DNA of 5,632 nucleotides, from positions 1 to 5,632 of the forward strand of contig QQUD01001041.1 in NCBI GenBank assembly GCA_008501785.1, in the 5' to 3' direction. The notes below the pieces were generated by a model. The model was not told where the DNA came from. It was given only the letters and a program-made list of their open reading frames with translations, and did no database searches. Every line of letters starts with the position of its first letter. The first letter of the stretch is position 1. Shown in pieces: positions 5,278 to 5,632 of this stretch. A program made the position numbers and the translations under genes. This stretch comes from Chloroflexota bacterium. Lineage in GTDB: Bacteria; Chloroflexota; Anaerolineae; Promineifilales; Promineifilaceae.

Positions 5278-5632
5278 ATGAAATTTCAACAATTCAAAAA
5301 ATTTATTGTACTCATGACTACTTTGTTATCATTAATTTTGTTACAAGTAGTCGGTTTTGCTGATGAAGATGAGAATGTTACCGAATATGTGGGACCCACA
5401 AAGGCAATGCAAGTTTATGCAAATCCGGTTCCTAATAAGCAGTACACACCTCCACCAGCCAGTTTTTATCAATATCAATCATTAGACACTGAACGTACAA
5501 CGGCAACTGATATTCACGTGACTTATATTGGTGCCTGGAGTAATGAAGCAACAAGTGCGTTTGAATATGCTGCTAGTATCTGGGAATCTCCAATTGCTTC
5601 ATCCGTACCGATCAAAATTCAAGTAGAGTTTT
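5278..5632 (+). CDS. Secreted protein with Sec signal peptide, N-terminal part (runs off right edge)
   Basis: ATG at 5278 with AGGAG at 5265-5269 (8 bases ahead); 118 codons are open to the window end. The N-terminus is a classical Sec signal: Lys2, Lys7 and Lys8, a hydrophobic core (about 9-25) and a likely cut after 'VGFA' (residue 28), before 'DEDE'. A proline-rich linker (about 50-65) is followed by 'IHVTYIGAWSNEATSAFEYA' (79-98) and 'IWESPIASSVPIKIQVEF' (101-118). An 'A--IW---I-SSVPI-I' segment of this kind is, to my recollection, found near the start of some secreted metallopeptidase-like or adhesin proteins of Chloroflexota and relatives. No catalytic motif is inside the window, so the function is open. 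It lies 58 bases after the decayed block and looks intact, with its own ribosome binding site. It is AT-richer than the left-hand genes and has no ACGGCCGT site. Confidence 0.7.
   Translation, partial: MKFQQFKKFIVLMTTLLSLILLQVVGFADEDENVTEYVGPTKAMQVYANPVPNKQYTPPPASFYQYQSLDTERTTATDIHVTYIGAWSNEATSAFEYAASIWESPIASSVPIKIQVEF

Overview
The window looks like a piece of a bacterial chromosome of moderate GC content. My best guess for the host is a filamentous Chloroflexota (Anaerolineae-type) bacterium. This is inferred from the style of the proteins (a sigma-like HTH/NB-ARC STAND protein with a TPR partner, a VanW-type envelope protein, a secreted protein with a Sec signal) and from a strongly repeated 8-bp palindrome, ACGGCCGT. 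There is no rRNA, tRNA, CRISPR array or transposase to fix the taxonomy.

Left part (1-1338): the N-terminal 217 codons of a membrane-anchored VanW/peptidoglycan-binding-4 type envelope protein run off the left edge on the minus strand. A gene-poor stretch of about 480 bp follows, holding a REP-like inverted repeat (852-898) and a small palindrome cluster (1011-1035). After it comes a 45-codon plus-strand gene with a clean ribosome binding site (1129-1266), which may encode a small membrane or secreted peptide.

Middle (1339-3932): a two-gene minus-strand operon. The first gene (3932 to 2529) encodes a 467-residue STAND NTPase with an N-terminal sigma-region-4-like helix-turn-helix, an NB-ARC core (Walker A, Walker B, arginine-bearing sensor strand, GNPLAL) and a winged-helix tail. 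The second (2532 to 1339) encodes a 397-residue TPR protein and starts at a GTG whose last two bases belong to the TGA stop of the first (GTGA overlap). Together they look like a classical HTH-NTPase-TPR signalling protein divided over two polypeptides and kept together by translational coupling.

Right part (3933-5632): a divergent regulatory region with several inverted repeats leads into plus-strand sequence that looks like decaying, pieced-together genes. In order these are a DJ-1/PfpI-like fragment without its catalytic residues, a TPR gene broken by an in-frame stop and a frameshift, and a short piece of a secreted beta-sandwich-type domain. An intact-looking secreted protein gene then begins (5278) and runs off the right edge. 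The palindrome ACGGCCGT occurs six times in the minus-strand coding sequences and not once in this right-hand block, which suggests a different history for the two halves.
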